NCBI RefSeq assembly: GCF_900184265.1
Contig: NZ_FXXA01000002.1
Coordinates: forward strand, 3,517,983-3,581,982
Direction of reading: 5' to 3'
Length of the DNA stretch: 64,000 nucleotides
Origin: Eggerthella timonensis
GTDB lineage: Bacteria; Actinomycetota; Coriobacteriia; Coriobacteriales; Eggerthellaceae
Within the stretch, counting starts at the first letter, position 1, and the number at the start of each line of letters is the position of its first letter. Shown one piece after another: positions 51,903 to 60,076 of this stretch. The notes beneath the pieces were generated by a model. That model made no database searches and was not told the DNA's origin. It saw only the letters and a list, made by a program, of their open reading frames with translations. A program made the translations under genes and the position numbers.

Positions 51903-52200
51903 GTGCTTCACGCTCCTTTAATTCGTGCTGGTCTATGATCGCCAAGCTTTTCATTTATTGAATGCCGTCACCTTATCACTCCCCTCCCCAGTTCAGAGAC
52001 GCTCGAAACCATTTGTCACCTTTGCGACACGGAATTACACCAAATGGTGTACGCAGCGAAACCGACCCGTACACCGCCCGGCGCACAAACCGGGGAGAGG
52101 AGGGGCCGCGAGCCTGTTTTTACAAAGAACCCGATCCTTCGTTTTGCGGAGCGGAGTATCATACGGGGCATCGAACAACGATGACGTCAGAGGAGCGCGT

Positions 52201-52740
52201 ATGGCCGAATCATCTTCCCCTCGCCGCACCATGAGACAGCGTTTCCAAGCGCTCTACGTCCGGGTGCTGTTGCGGTTGCTGCCGCATCTGATCAACGCGT
52301 TCAAACACGTCTCGCCGAAAATCCGCGCGGAGGTGGATTACCTGGAGCCGGGCTACACGTTCATGCTGTCCGTGAACGGGACGAGCCTGGCGTGCGCGTG
52401 CCGGCGCACGGCGTCCGGCGCGTTCAAGCGCGTGCCTCCCGACCGTCTGGCCACCGACGTGGAACCCGGCAGCGGCCTGGCCAGCGCCGACGCGCAGGCC
52501 GTCACCGTCGATTACGTCATCGCGTTCCGTTCGCTGGCCTACGCGTTCAGCTGCTTCTCGGGCGGCACGACGCTCAAAGCCGCTCTCGCCGAGCGCGCGT
52601 TCTCCACGCGCGGGCCCAACAACACGGGCGTCTCCCTCACCTATATGTTCACGGCGCTGCTGAAGCTGTTCTTCGGATGGCGGGCCGCGTACCGCGCGTC
52701 CGCCGCCCGCCCGTCGTCCCCGTCCGCCCCGCGCGCCTGA
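52201..52740 (+). CDS. Conserved hypothetical, possibly SCP2-like
   Basis: A 179-residue protein. After a basic helical N terminus (MRQRFQALYVRVLLRLLPHL) comes an alpha/beta region with FMLSVNGTSLACACR, then AVTVDYVIAFRSLAYAFSCFSGGTTLKAALAE split into strand and helix, resembling the SCP-2 sterol/lipid-binding domain pattern. That assignment is tentative. GAGGAG lies close before ATG 52201. It starts a three-gene plus-strand operon with two dehydrogenases, 29 bases before the next, so a role in binding or delivering their hydrophobic substrate is possible. Confidence 0.65.
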   Translation: MAESSSPRRTMRQRFQALYVRVLLRLLPHLINAFKHVSPKIRAEVDYLEPGYTFMLSVNGTSLACACRRTASGAFKRVPPDRLATDVEPGSGLASADAQAVTVDYVIAFRSLAYAFSCFSGGTTLKAALAERAFSTRGPNNTGVSLTYMFTALLKLFFGWRAAYRASAARPSSPSAPRA

Positions 52741-52769
52741 TCGCCGTCCCCGATCGCCAGGAGGAGCAC

Positions 52770-53957
52770 ATGCAAGGATTCGAGTTTTCCTGCCCCACGA
52801 AAATCGTAGCCGGCGCGCACGCGCTGGACAAGCTGCCCGACGAGGTGGCCGACCGCGGCATGAAGCACCCGCTGGTCATGACCGATGCCGGCCTCGTGAA
52901 GCTGGGCGTGGCCGCGAAGCTGACCGACGTGCTGGACGCCGCCGACGTAGCCTACGAGATATTCGACCAGGTGCCGCCCGACTCGTCGATGGACGTGGTG
53001 AACGAGGTAGCGCACCTGTTCACGGAGCGCGCCTGCGATGGGTTCGTGGCCATCGGCGGCGGCTCGGTCATCGACACGACGAAGGGCGCTGCCGCCTCGC
53101 TTGCCTGCGAGGGCGTCGATTTCGCCACGCTGCAGGGCTCCGAGATCCTGCACGCCGACCTGCCGCCGCTCATCGCCGTGCCCACGACGGCCGGCACCGG
53201 CAGCGAGGTGACGCTCGTGGCCGTGGTGGCCGACACGAAAAAGCACGCGAAGCTGTCGTTCACCTCCTACAAGCTCGTGCCGCACGTGGCCATCCTCGAC
53301 CCCGCGCTCACGTCCTCGCTGCCGCCCAAGCTGACGGCAACCACCGGCATGGACGCACTCACGCACGCCATCGAGGCGTACACGTCCATCCAGAAGAACC
53401 CCGTGTCAGACGCGTTCGCCATGAAAGCCATCGAGCTCATCGCCGACAACCTGCCGCTGGCCTGCCGCGACGGGGCGAACGCCGAAGCGCGCACGAGCCT
53501 GGCGCTGGCCTCGCTCATGGCAGGCGCGGCGTTCTCGAACGCGATGGTGGGCATCGTCCACGCCATCGGCCACTCGCTGGGCGGCCTCTGCCACATCCCG
53601 CACGGCCAGGCCATGATGATGCTGCTCCCCCACTGCGTGCGGTTCAACCTGGACCGCGGCATCCATGCCGGAGTTTACGGCCAGCTGCTGGGCGCCCTCG
53701 CCCCCGCGCGCGCCGCGGCCCTGGGCGCCGATGCCGCGCCGGGCGTGCGCGACGAGGCGTTCGCCGAGCACCTGTTCTCGCTCAACGAGCTGTACCGCGA
53801 CGGCTACGGCGTGCCCCTCAAGCTGTCCGATCTGGGCGTGTCGCGCGACGACCTGCCGGCCGTCGCCAAGCAGGCGCGCTACGACGGCGCCGCGCTGTAC
53901 AACGAAACCGAGATCACGCTGGAAGACGCGCTCGCCATCCTCGAAGCCGTCTACTAG
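52770..53957 (+). CDS. Iron-containing alcohol dehydrogenase
   Basis: A 395-residue group III alcohol dehydrogenase: VAIGGGSVIDTTKGAA near residue 94 binds NAD, PTTAGTGSEVT near 138 follows, and the iron ligands are in TTGMDALTHAIEAYTS near 192 (Asp, His) and GIVHAIGHSLGGLCHIPHGQ near 259 (His, His). It should interconvert an alcohol and aldehyde with NAD(P)H. An AGGAGG-type site precedes ATG 52770. The downstream gene, 19 bases away, encodes an aldehyde dehydrogenase, so the pair can link an alcohol to an acid through the aldehyde. Confidence 0.9.
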   Translation: MQGFEFSCPTKIVAGAHALDKLPDEVADRGMKHPLVMTDAGLVKLGVAAKLTDVLDAADVAYEIFDQVPPDSSMDVVNEVAHLFTERACDGFVAIGGGSVIDTTKGAAASLACEGVDFATLQGSEILHADLPPLIAVPTTAGTGSEVTLVAVVADTKKHAKLSFTSYKLVPHVAILDPALTSSLPPKLTATTGMDALTHAIEAYTSIQKNPVSDAFAMKAIELIADNLPLACRDGANAEARTSLALASLMAGAAFSNAMVGIVHAIGHSLGGLCHIPHGQAMMMLLPHCVRFNLDRGIHAGVYGQLLGALAPARAAALGADAAPGVRDEAFAEHLFSLNELYRDGYGVPLKLSDLGVSRDDLPAVAKQARYDGAALYNETEITLEDALAILEAVY

Positions 53958-53976
53958 AGCAAGCGAAGGAGTCCGC

Positions 53977-55395
53977 ATGACCGCCACCCCCGTGCACCCC
54001 GTATACGAAAGCGTCGCCGACGTCGAAGCCGCCGCGCAGGCCATGCGCGATTTCTACCTGACGGGCGCCACGCTCGACATCGACTTTCGCCGCCAGGCCC
54101 TCGTGAAGCTCAAGGCGTACCTCAAGGCGAACGAGGAACGCATCCTCGGCGCGCTGACCGCCGATTTGGGCAAGGCGCCGTTCGAGGGCTACGCCACCGA
54201 GCTGGGGCTCGTCTACGACGAGATAGCAACCTGCCTCAAGCACCTGAGCGGCTGGTCGAAGCCGCGCCGCGTGCCCACCCCCATCGTGCACTTCCATTCC
54301 ACGTCGAAGGTGTACCCGAGCCCTTTGGGCGTAGTGCTCGTGCTCAGTCCGTGGAACTACCCCGTGCAACTGGCGCTCGTGCCGATGGTGGACGCCATCG
54401 CCGCCGGCAACTGCGTGGCCCTCAAGCCCTCACGCACCTCGAAGCACACGAGCGAGCTTCTCATCGACATCCTGGCCAACGTGTTCCCGCCCGAGTTCGT
54501 GCGCGGGTTCCCCGGATCGGGCGCGATGAACGATTGGCTGCTCGAGGTGCGGTGGGACCAGATCTTCTTCACGGGCAGCCCGAACGTGGGCCATACCATC
54601 ATGGAAGCGGCGGCGAAGCACCTGACGCCCGTGGTGCTGGAACTGGGCGGCAAGAGTCCCTGCATCGTGGACGAAACGGCCGACGTGAAGCGTGCGGCAC
54701 AGCGTGTGGCCTGGGGAAAGGGCATCAACTGCGGACAGACCTGCGTCGCGCCCGACTACTTCCTCGTGCACGAGCGCGTGGCGGACAGCTTCGTCGGGCA
54801 GCTGGACGCGTGCTTTCACCGGTATTACGGCGAGAACGTCCTCGCCTGCGACGAATGGCCGCATATGATATCGCAGCGCCACTTCGAACGCGTGATGGGA
54901 CTCATCGAGCAGCGCAACCCGAACGCCACGGTGGCATTCGGCGGTCACGGCGATCCCGACACGCTGCGCATCGAGCCCACCTGTCTGCGCGGCGTGACGC
55001 TCGACGACCCCGTCATGAACGAGGAGATCTTCGGGCCCGTGCTGCCCATCCTCACCTACAAGACGCTCGACGAGGCTTTCAGCATCGTGCGCACATTCGA
55101 GAAACCCCTGGCCACATACGTGTTCTCGAACGATAAGCACGTGCAGCAGCGCGTGATACGCGAGCTGCCGTTCGGCGGCGCCACCGTCAACGACGTGGTC
55201 ATCCATCTCGCGAACAACCACATGGGCTTCGGCGGCGTAGGTAACTCAGGTATGGGCGCCTACCATGGCAAAGTGGGATTCGACTGCTTTACCCACTACA
55301 AGTCCACGCTCACGAAGGGCACCTGGATCGAGATGCCCATCCGCAATCCCCCGTTCGGCGACAAGATCAAGCTGCTGAGGATGCTGATGAGGTAA
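53977..55395 (+). CDS. Aldehyde dehydrogenase (class 3-like)
   Basis: A 472-residue NAD(P)-dependent aldehyde dehydrogenase. The oxyanion asparagine is in LSPWNYPVQLA near residue 120, the NAD loop is FFTGSPNVGHTIMEAA near 197, the general base is in VLELGGKSP near 220, and the catalytic cysteine is in NCGQTCVAPDY near 256. The C-terminal hydrophobic/basic tail (KIKLLRMLMR) is like that of class 3 fatty aldehyde enzymes and may touch the membrane. It probably oxidises the aldehyde made by the upstream alcohol dehydrogenase. Confidence 0.9.
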   Translation: MTATPVHPVYESVADVEAAAQAMRDFYLTGATLDIDFRRQALVKLKAYLKANEERILGALTADLGKAPFEGYATELGLVYDEIATCLKHLSGWSKPRRVPTPIVHFHSTSKVYPSPLGVVLVLSPWNYPVQLALVPMVDAIAAGNCVALKPSRTSKHTSELLIDILANVFPPEFVRGFPGSGAMNDWLLEVRWDQIFFTGSPNVGHTIMEAAAKHLTPVVLELGGKSPCIVDETADVKRAAQRVAWGKGINCGQTCVAPDYFLVHERVADSFVGQLDACFHRYYGENVLACDEWPHMISQRHFERVMGLIEQRNPNATVAFGGHGDPDTLRIEPTCLRGVTLDDPVMNEEIFGPVLPILTYKTLDEAFSIVRTFEKPLATYVFSNDKHVQQRVIRELPFGGATVNDVVIHLANNHMGFGGVGNSGMGAYHGKVGFDCFTHYKSTLTKGTWIEMPIRNPPFGDKIKLLRMLMR

Positions 55396-55434
55396 GGATG
55401 CCCGAGCGAGCCCGCGTGGCGCCGGGAATAGACC

Positions 55435-56157
55435 CTACGCCCGGAAGCGGGGAACGAGAGAGAGGTAGTCGGCAGCAAAGCGATCTTGGAACGAGCGGCA
55501 CGTGTCAAGAAGCCATCCCGGCTCTTCGGCATAGTTCGCCAGGCCGCGCAGGTAGAAGAGCTTTTCGCCATCGGCCACTATGAACGGCAGCACGTCGGAG
55601 ACAAGGCACGTACGGAACATGAGCACACGGCTGACGCGGCCATTGCCGTCCTGGAACGGATGAATACGCTCGAAACGATAGTGGAAATCGGCGATCTGCT
55701 CGAGGGTCGCGCACCGTTCATCGAACGAATCGAGGAGATCTCGCAACTCGCGCTCAACGGAATCAGGGGCAGCCGTCAACACGCCGCCTACTTCGTTCGG
55801 AAGGGTTTTCAAAACGCCCGGCGCAAAGACGGGATCCGATTCCGCTTGCATGGTTCCCGCCTTGAGCACCCGATGGAACGCGAGCAGCAGGTCGAGATCG
55901 AGAGGTTCGTCCGCCGTGTCCAGCATGAGGTCGAACAGCTTGAAATGATTTCCCGCTTCGACGATGTCATCGAAGCGGGCATCGCCGGACACGGTACGCG
56001 TCTCGAATATCTGACGGGTCTGATCGACCGATAGGCGGCTGCCCTCGATACGGTTCGAGTTGTACGCCATCTCCACCTGCGTCTTGTGATATAGGTTGCC
56101 CTCAAGCTTGATCCTCTTCTGGCGCAGGTACTCGCCGAGCAGCGCATGCGGTTCCAT
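55435..56157 (-). CDS. Fic-domain protein with N-terminal self-inhibitory motif
   Basis: A 240-residue Fic protein. The active-site loop is HPFQDGNGRVSR, a full match to HPFx(D/E)GNGRxxR, near residue 165. The inhibitory motif is SNRIEG near residue 35, matching (S/T)xxxE(G/N), placed N-terminally as in class II Fic enzymes. It should transfer AMP (or another nucleotide part) to a target hydroxyl and be held in check by its own glutamate. ATG 56157 has AAAGGAG seven bases upstream. No separate antitoxin gene is adjacent, in keeping with self-inhibition. Confidence 0.88.
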   Translation of the reverse strand: MEPHALLGEYLRQKRIKLEGNLYHKTQVEMAYNSNRIEGSRLSVDQTRQIFETRTVSGDARFDDIVEAGNHFKLFDLMLDTADEPLDLDLLLAFHRVLKAGTMQAESDPVFAPGVLKTLPNEVGGVLTAAPDSVERELRDLLDSFDERCATLEQIADFHYRFERIHPFQDGNGRVSRVLMFRTCLVSDVLPFIVADGEKLFYLRGLANYAEEPGWLLDTCRSFQDRFAADYLSLVPRFRA

Positions 56158-56189
56158 CAGCCGGCTCCTTTCGTTGGAGCACAGTATAC

Positions 56190-56219
56190 CAGTGCCGCCC
56201 GATCGACCGGGCGGCACTG
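56190..56219. terminator. Stem-loop between the MerR-type and Fic genes
   Basis: A twelve-base perfect stem, CAGTGCCGCCCG/CGGGCGGCACTG, with a six-base loop. On the minus strand it is followed at once by TATACT, a good -10 for the Fic gene, so the structure may both end the upstream transcript and overlap a promoter. Confidence 0.6.
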
Positions 56220-56244
56220 CGGAGTACCCGCCTTTCGGGATTCG

Positions 56245-57054
56245 CTACTTCTTCTCGATGGGCACCTGGATCTCGGTGAGCCACTCGGACTCGGGAGCGC
56301 CGCTCCAGATGCCGTCGATGTAGCTCTCGCGGGGCAGATCGACCATGCGGTAGCCGTTCTGCTCGACCCACTCCATCGCGAACGCGTAGGCGCGCGGCAG
56401 GTCGGCGTACGGCCCGCGGTGCATGACGGACACCACGGTCGCGGCGGGAACCTCCTCGAACACGATGCCGTCGCTCTCGACCCCGAACGACTCCACGGCC
56501 TCGCTGTACTTCATCGTGATGTCGCGCTCTTTATACTCGCCGTCGAGGTACGTGATGAAGCAGTATTCGGGCGTGGCGCACTTGAGATCGGGGTTCGACG
56601 CGCGCACGGCGCGCCCGATAGCGGGAATGACCTCGAAATATGCGGAATAATCGGGTACGGTCATCGTCTTGGAGAACACAATGCAGCTGGGAATGTCCTT
56701 GATGGTTGCCTGATAGTCCATGGTAAACCCCTTTTCTTCGTCTGAAAGCATGAATGCGATGCGCGCGAGGCGATCCTCGCACGCGATGAGCTCCCGCTCG
56801 ATCTCGTCGCGACGCTGCGTAAGTATGGGACGCGGGTCGGCGCCGCCGACGATGGAGGTCACCTCGTCGATGGCGAGTCCCGCCTGCCTGAGCGATTGGA
56901 TGCGGTGCAGGTCGGCAAGCTGCTGGGTGGTGTACAGGCGGTACCCTGTCACGCCGTCAACCGCCGCCGGGCGCAACAGGCCGATGCGATCGTAATGGTG
57001 TAGCGTCTTGATGGTGGTCTTGCCCATCTTCGAGAATTCTCCGATGTAGAACAC
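56245..57054 (-). CDS. MerR-family regulator with GyrI-like effector domain
   Basis: A 269-residue protein. It has an N-terminal MerR winged helix (FYIGEFSKMGKTTIKTLHHYDRIGLLRP, then VTGYRLYTTQQLADLHRI), a dimerisation coiled coil at about 75-120, and a C-terminal GyrI-like/AraC-effector domain (IPSCIVFSKTMTVPDYSAYF to the end) that binds small hydrophobic ligands, as in BmrR. Start GTG 57054 is supported by AAGGAGG eight bases upstream. A MerR-type promoter lies immediately upstream (57078-57108), so it probably activates its own gene on ligand binding. Confidence 0.88.
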   Translation of the reverse strand: MFYIGEFSKMGKTTIKTLHHYDRIGLLRPAAVDGVTGYRLYTTQQLADLHRIQSLRQAGLAIDEVTSIVGGADPRPILTQRRDEIERELIACEDRLARIAFMLSDEEKGFTMDYQATIKDIPSCIVFSKTMTVPDYSAYFEVIPAIGRAVRASNPDLKCATPEYCFITYLDGEYKERDITMKYSEAVESFGVESDGIVFEEVPAATVVSVMHRGPYADLPRAYAFAMEWVEQNGYRMVDLPRESYIDGIWSGAPESEWLTEIQVPIEKK

Positions 57055-57077
57055 GTGTCTCACCTCCTTCTCATCGC

Positions 57078-57108
57078 ATTCAACAGCCTCCTGCAACAGG
57101 AGGGTCAA
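57078..57108 (-). promoter_or_regulatory. MerR-type autoregulated promoter with 19-base spacer
   Basis: On the minus strand, TTGACC (57103-57108) and TTGAAT (57078-57083) are 19 bases apart. The spacer contains the dyad CTCCTGTTGCAGGAG (57088-57102). An over-long 19-base spacer with a dyad inside is the hallmark of promoters twisted into an active form by MerR/BmrR/TipA-type proteins. Confidence 0.75.
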
Positions 57109-57302
57109 GGGGTTTTCCAAACATAGTATCGCGCGCCGTGCGCATGCGCCTCGAGGAAATGAGGAGGTTTTGCGACGAGTGAAACAATTCGGCATCGGAT
57201 GGCGTGTTCGAGGTGAAGGGGTTGCTCACGAGCGTCTTTCAGGTTGTTTTCAACATCGACCGATAAGCTACAAGCAAGCCGACCCAAGAGAAAGGTGCGA
57301 GC

Positions 57303-58166
57303 ATGGCCATCGAACCGCCCCATAGGCGCACCTCGCGCACCCGCAGCACCTCATATCGCCGTCGGCTGCTCGCCCGGCAGCATCTTCCCCGCATGCGCCG
57401 CGAGCGCCCGATCTTCAGGCGACGCAATCGCTGGACCCCCACGCGCCTGTGCTTCTCGGCCGCGGCGGCGCTGCTCGTGGGAGCGATGTCGTTCTCGCTG
57501 CTGTCCTCCCCCTTCGCGGTTGCCGACATCGATGCCGAAAAACGCGCCGCGCAGGACGTGGCCGCCATGCAAGCGGATGTTTCCCAAGAGCAACGCGCCA
57601 TCTCCTTCGAGGTGCCCGCGATCGAGCAGTACCCCGAGCTTCCCACCGGCTGCGAGTCCGTGGCGTTGACGAACACGCTGCTGTCGCTCGGATTCGAGCT
57701 GGAGAAGACCGAGATCGCCGACGCGTGGCTGCCCCGCAGCGACAGCGACTTCGTGACGGCGTTCATGGGCGACCCGCACGCGACCGACGGCCACAGCTGC
57801 ATGGCGCCCGCCATCGCCCAAACGGCCGCCGCCTACCTGGCCACGCAGGGATCCTCCCTGGAGGCCGTCGACCTCACCGGCTCCTCGCTCGAAGAGGTGC
57901 TCGGCGAGGTTGCCGTTGGGAACCCCGTGATCGCCTGGTGCACGATAGGCCTTGCGGACCCGGGCACCGCCTACCAGGTGGAGCGCGCAGGCGACCGTAC
58001 GTACCGCCTGTACGCGAACAGCCATTGCGTCGTGGTGAGCGGCTACGATCTGGATTCAGGCGTGGTGCTGGTCAGCGACTCGCTCGCCGGCCAGGTGAGC
58101 TATGACCTGCAGCAGTTCGCAGCCCGCTACTACGAGCTGGGGGCGCAAGCGGTCGTCATCAAGTAG
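57303..58166 (+). CDS. Membrane-anchored C39-like cysteine peptidase
   Basis: A 287-residue protein. About 47 residues of very basic, Arg-rich cytoplasmic tail precede one transmembrane or signal-anchor helix (LCFSAAAALLVGAMSFSLL). The extracytoplasmic part matches the Peptidase_C39-like fold: the catalytic cysteine is in LPTGCESVALTNTLL near residue 118 and the histidine in NSHCVVVSGYDLDSG near 240. Family members cut or bind extracellular peptides. No bacteriocin gene or ABC exporter is adjacent, so it is not an obvious bacteriocin processor. Confidence 0.82.
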   Translation: MAIEPPHRRTSRTRSTSYRRRLLARQHLPRMRRERPIFRRRNRWTPTRLCFSAAAALLVGAMSFSLLSSPFAVADIDAEKRAAQDVAAMQADVSQEQRAISFEVPAIEQYPELPTGCESVALTNTLLSLGFELEKTEIADAWLPRSDSDFVTAFMGDPHATDGHSCMAPAIAQTAAAYLATQGSSLEAVDLTGSSLEEVLGEVAVGNPVIAWCTIGLADPGTAYQVERAGDRTYRLYANSHCVVVSGYDLDSGVVLVSDSLAGQVSYDLQQFAARYYELGAQAVVIK

Positions 58167-58220
58167 AGCTTGCGCCTATGCCCCTCGTGCAGCCGCAGGA
58201 TGCGGCGACGAGCGCTCACG

Positions 58221-58517
58221 CTACACGAACCTGATCTCGACCTTCTTGCCGAAGCCTCTCGCCAGCTTGCCGATGGTGCGCAGCGTCGGGTTGGCATTGC
58301 CGGTCTGGATGCGGCTGATCACACGCTGGTTCAGCCCCGACGCCTTCGCGAGCTGCTCCTGCGTCATCCCGGTTTCGTTGCGCGCATCGATGATGGCGAG
58401 CCGCAACTGGAACTCCGCCTCGTCCTCTTCCCAGCACTTCCGGAATTCGGGGTCTTTCAACTCTTCGGCCAAATGCCTCGTGAAATCGTCTTCATAGCGA
58501 TCTTCCACGTCAATCAC
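58221..58517 (-). CDS. higA: HigA-type XRE antitoxin
   Basis: A 98-residue protein with a C-terminal XRE helix-turn-helix (NETGMTQEQLAKASGLNQRVISRIQTG), preceded by an acidic helical stretch (EELKDPEFRKCWEEDEAEFQ). It starts at GTG 58517, overlapping the toxin stop (GTGA). Toxin-first order with a HTH antitoxin is typical of HigBA. It should neutralise the toxin and repress the operon, probably through the AT-rich palindrome at 58888-58909. Confidence 0.85.
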   Translation of the reverse strand: MIDVEDRYEDDFTRHLAEELKDPEFRKCWEEDEAEFQLRLAIIDARNETGMTQEQLAKASGLNQRVISRIQTGNANPTLRTIGKLARGFGKKVEIRFV

Positions 58518-58861
58518 CCTTTCGAGTCCTTAGCCCGATAGTCTTCACGATAGCGTTTCGCTCTTGCGATCTCCCTTCGGGGCGTGCGCTGGGTCTTCTT
58601 GACGAACCCGTGCGTCAAAACCACCACGTCGCCGACGCAGAAGAAGAACAGTATCCGACTGGTGTTGTTTCCCATCGTCGTTCGCAACTCGAATATGCCG
58701 TCTTCGAGGTGCTTCGATTCCGGCTCGCCTATCAGGTGCCCTTTCGTGCGCAACAGCTCAATCGAGCGCATCGTCTTGCTCCTCAGTTTGCCGTCAAGCG
58801 ATTTGATGTAGTCTTTCGCGGGTTGACGGCCGCTCGGGAGCGCGTAGTAATCGACGAACAT
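58514..58861 (-). CDS. higB: RelE/HigB-type mRNA interferase toxin
   Basis: A 115-residue RelE-superfamily toxin: GRQPAKDYIKSLDGKLRSK at the N terminus, then KHLEDGIFELRTTMGNNTSRILFFF and the C-terminal VVVLTHGFVKKTQRTPRREI with the basic residues that cut ribosome-bound mRNA. A GGGAGGCG site precedes ATG 58861. The ATG overlaps by one base the stop (TGATG) of a short upstream open frame at 58861-58950. Confidence 0.87.
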   Translation of the reverse strand: MFVDYYALPSGRQPAKDYIKSLDGKLRSKTMRSIELLRTKGHLIGEPESKHLEDGIFELRTTMGNNTSRILFFFCVGDVVVLTHGFVKKTQRTPRREIARAKRYREDYRAKDSKG

Positions 58862-58950
58862 CAGTCTCGCCTCCCGTGCGTATTCACTTTACTACATATA
58901 TATAGTAAAAAGCAAGCATCAGGGGTTTGAGAGTCAGAAAAAGCAGCCAT
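58861..58950 (-). CDS. Possible 29-residue leader ORF coupled to the toxin gene
   Basis: An open frame (MAAFSDSQTPDACFLLYICS at the start) is preceded by AGAAGGGATGG at good spacing and ends in TGA that overlaps the toxin ATG by one base. The peptide has no recognised family. The frame contains the AT-rich operator, so it is translated only if transcription begins further upstream, for example at 59047-59075. It may be chance; the ribosome-binding site and the exact overlap are the support. Confidence 0.35.
   Translation of the reverse strand: MAAFSDSQTPDACFLLYICSKVNTHGRRD
58888..58909. promoter_or_regulatory. AT-rich palindromic operator before higB
   Basis: Seven-base arms TTTACTA/TAGTAAA flank an eight-base AT centre, 27 bases before the toxin ATG, in otherwise GC-rich DNA. 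The stretch also contains TATATA/TACTAT -10-like strings. This is where a HigA-type antitoxin would bind to repress its own operon. Confidence 0.6.
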
Positions 58951-59046
58951 GCGTCCATCCCTTCTCTCAGCTGCCTACCGTTAAGGAAGGCGACTGTCCC
59001 GCAGGTTGCCCTGCGGTTAGGATGAACGTCCAGCCGCTATAGCATC

Positions 59047-59075
59047 AGTATACCGAACATCGGTTCGGTAGTCAA
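59047..59075 (-). promoter_or_regulatory. Strong sigma70-type promoter with palindromic operator in the spacer
   Basis: On the minus strand, TTGACT (59070-59075) and TATACT (59047-59052) are separated by exactly 17 bases. An 18-base palindrome with arms ACCGAAC/GTTCGGT (59052-59069) fills the spacer, the look of a TetR-family operator. It points towards higBA, about 190 bases away; a 7-bp hairpin (CCGCAGG/CCTGCGG) lies in between. No TetR gene is nearby. Confidence 0.6.
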
Positions 59076-59187
59076 GAACATTTGTACGATTTTTGTCGCC
59101 GATTCCACAGGGGTGCGGCGCGCGATCGGCGCGGCGTAAGATGCACGCATACCGGAGCCTCCGCCGCGCCATGAAGAACGGGGAAGG

Positions 59188-60024
59188 TTACCCCGTATGC
59201 GCTTCTCGAAGCGCGGCGATCTCCTCGGCAAAGCCGGACAGCTCGGGGTTGGGGGTTTCCAGGTAGAACGGCAGGTCCCGCAGCTTCGGGTGGTTCGTGA
59301 CGGCGGCGAGCGCGGCCAGGCCTATCTCTCCCTCGCCGATGCGCGCATGGCGATCCTTATGCGAGCCGCGCGCGTTCTGGGAGTCGTTGAGGTGGATGGC
59401 GCGCAAACGGTCGAGGCCGATGACGCGGTCGAACTCCTCCACCACGCCGTCGAGGTCGCCCACGATGTCGTAGCCCGCATCCCACACATGGCACGTGTCG
59501 AGGCACACGCCCACGTGGTTCTCGAGCTCCACCTGCGCGATGATGGCTGCCAGCTCCTCGAACGTGCCGCCGATCTCGCTGCCCTTCCCCGCCATCGTCT
59601 CGAGCAGCAGCGTGGTGGTCTGGTGCGGCAGAAGCGACTGGTTGAGCGCGTCGGCGATCTTCGCGATGGCCGCTTCGTGCGTCTGGCCGGTGGCGCTGCC
59701 CGGATGCATGTTGTACAGCTGGTGCGGCGTCTCCTCCATGCGGCCGAGGTCCTCGGCCAGCACCATGAGCGCGAAATCGCGCGTCTGCTGCTTGTCGGAC
59801 GCGGGGTTCAGCGTATAGGGCGCGTGCGCCAGGATGCGCGTGATGCCGTGCTCGGGCGCGTAGGCCGCGTATGCCGCCACGTCCTTCGGGTCGATGGCCT
59901 TCGCCCGCCCGCCGCGCGGGTTGCGCGTGAAGAACTGGAACGTGTTGGCGTCGATGGACACGGCCGCCTTCGCCATATGGAGGTAGCCCTTAGCGCTCGA
60001 AAGATGGCATCCGATGGTGAACAT
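59188..60024 (-). CDS. nfo: Endonuclease IV (AP endonuclease)
   Basis: A 278-residue TIM-barrel endonuclease IV. All nine trinuclear-zinc ligands of the family can be placed: H67 (LAHAPYT), H107 (MHPGS), E142 (LLETMAG), D176 and H179 (VCLDTCHVW), H211 (IHLND), D224 and H226 (KDRHARIG) and E256 (FYLETP). It incises DNA at abasic sites. ATG 60024 has GGAAAGGA upstream. A diverged tandem copy lies immediately upstream. Confidence 0.92.
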   Translation of the reverse strand: MFTIGCHLSSAKGYLHMAKAAVSIDANTFQFFTRNPRGGRAKAIDPKDVAAYAAYAPEHGITRILAHAPYTLNPASDKQQTRDFALMVLAEDLGRMEETPHQLYNMHPGSATGQTHEAAIAKIADALNQSLLPHQTTTLLLETMAGKGSEIGGTFEELAAIIAQVELENHVGVCLDTCHVWDAGYDIVGDLDGVVEEFDRVIGLDRLRAIHLNDSQNARGSHKDRHARIGEGEIGLAALAAVTNHPKLRDLPFYLETPNPELSGFAEEIAALREAHTG

Positions 60025-60076
60025 GCGCGGATCCTTTCCGGTGATTAAATCGTGACGCATATGGTAGCATATGCGC

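Noticed and set aside
57303-58166. Bacteriocin-processing peptidase of a lantibiotic-type cluster
   Set aside because: No precursor peptide gene, ABC exporter or modification enzyme is nearby; the fold alone does not support that role.
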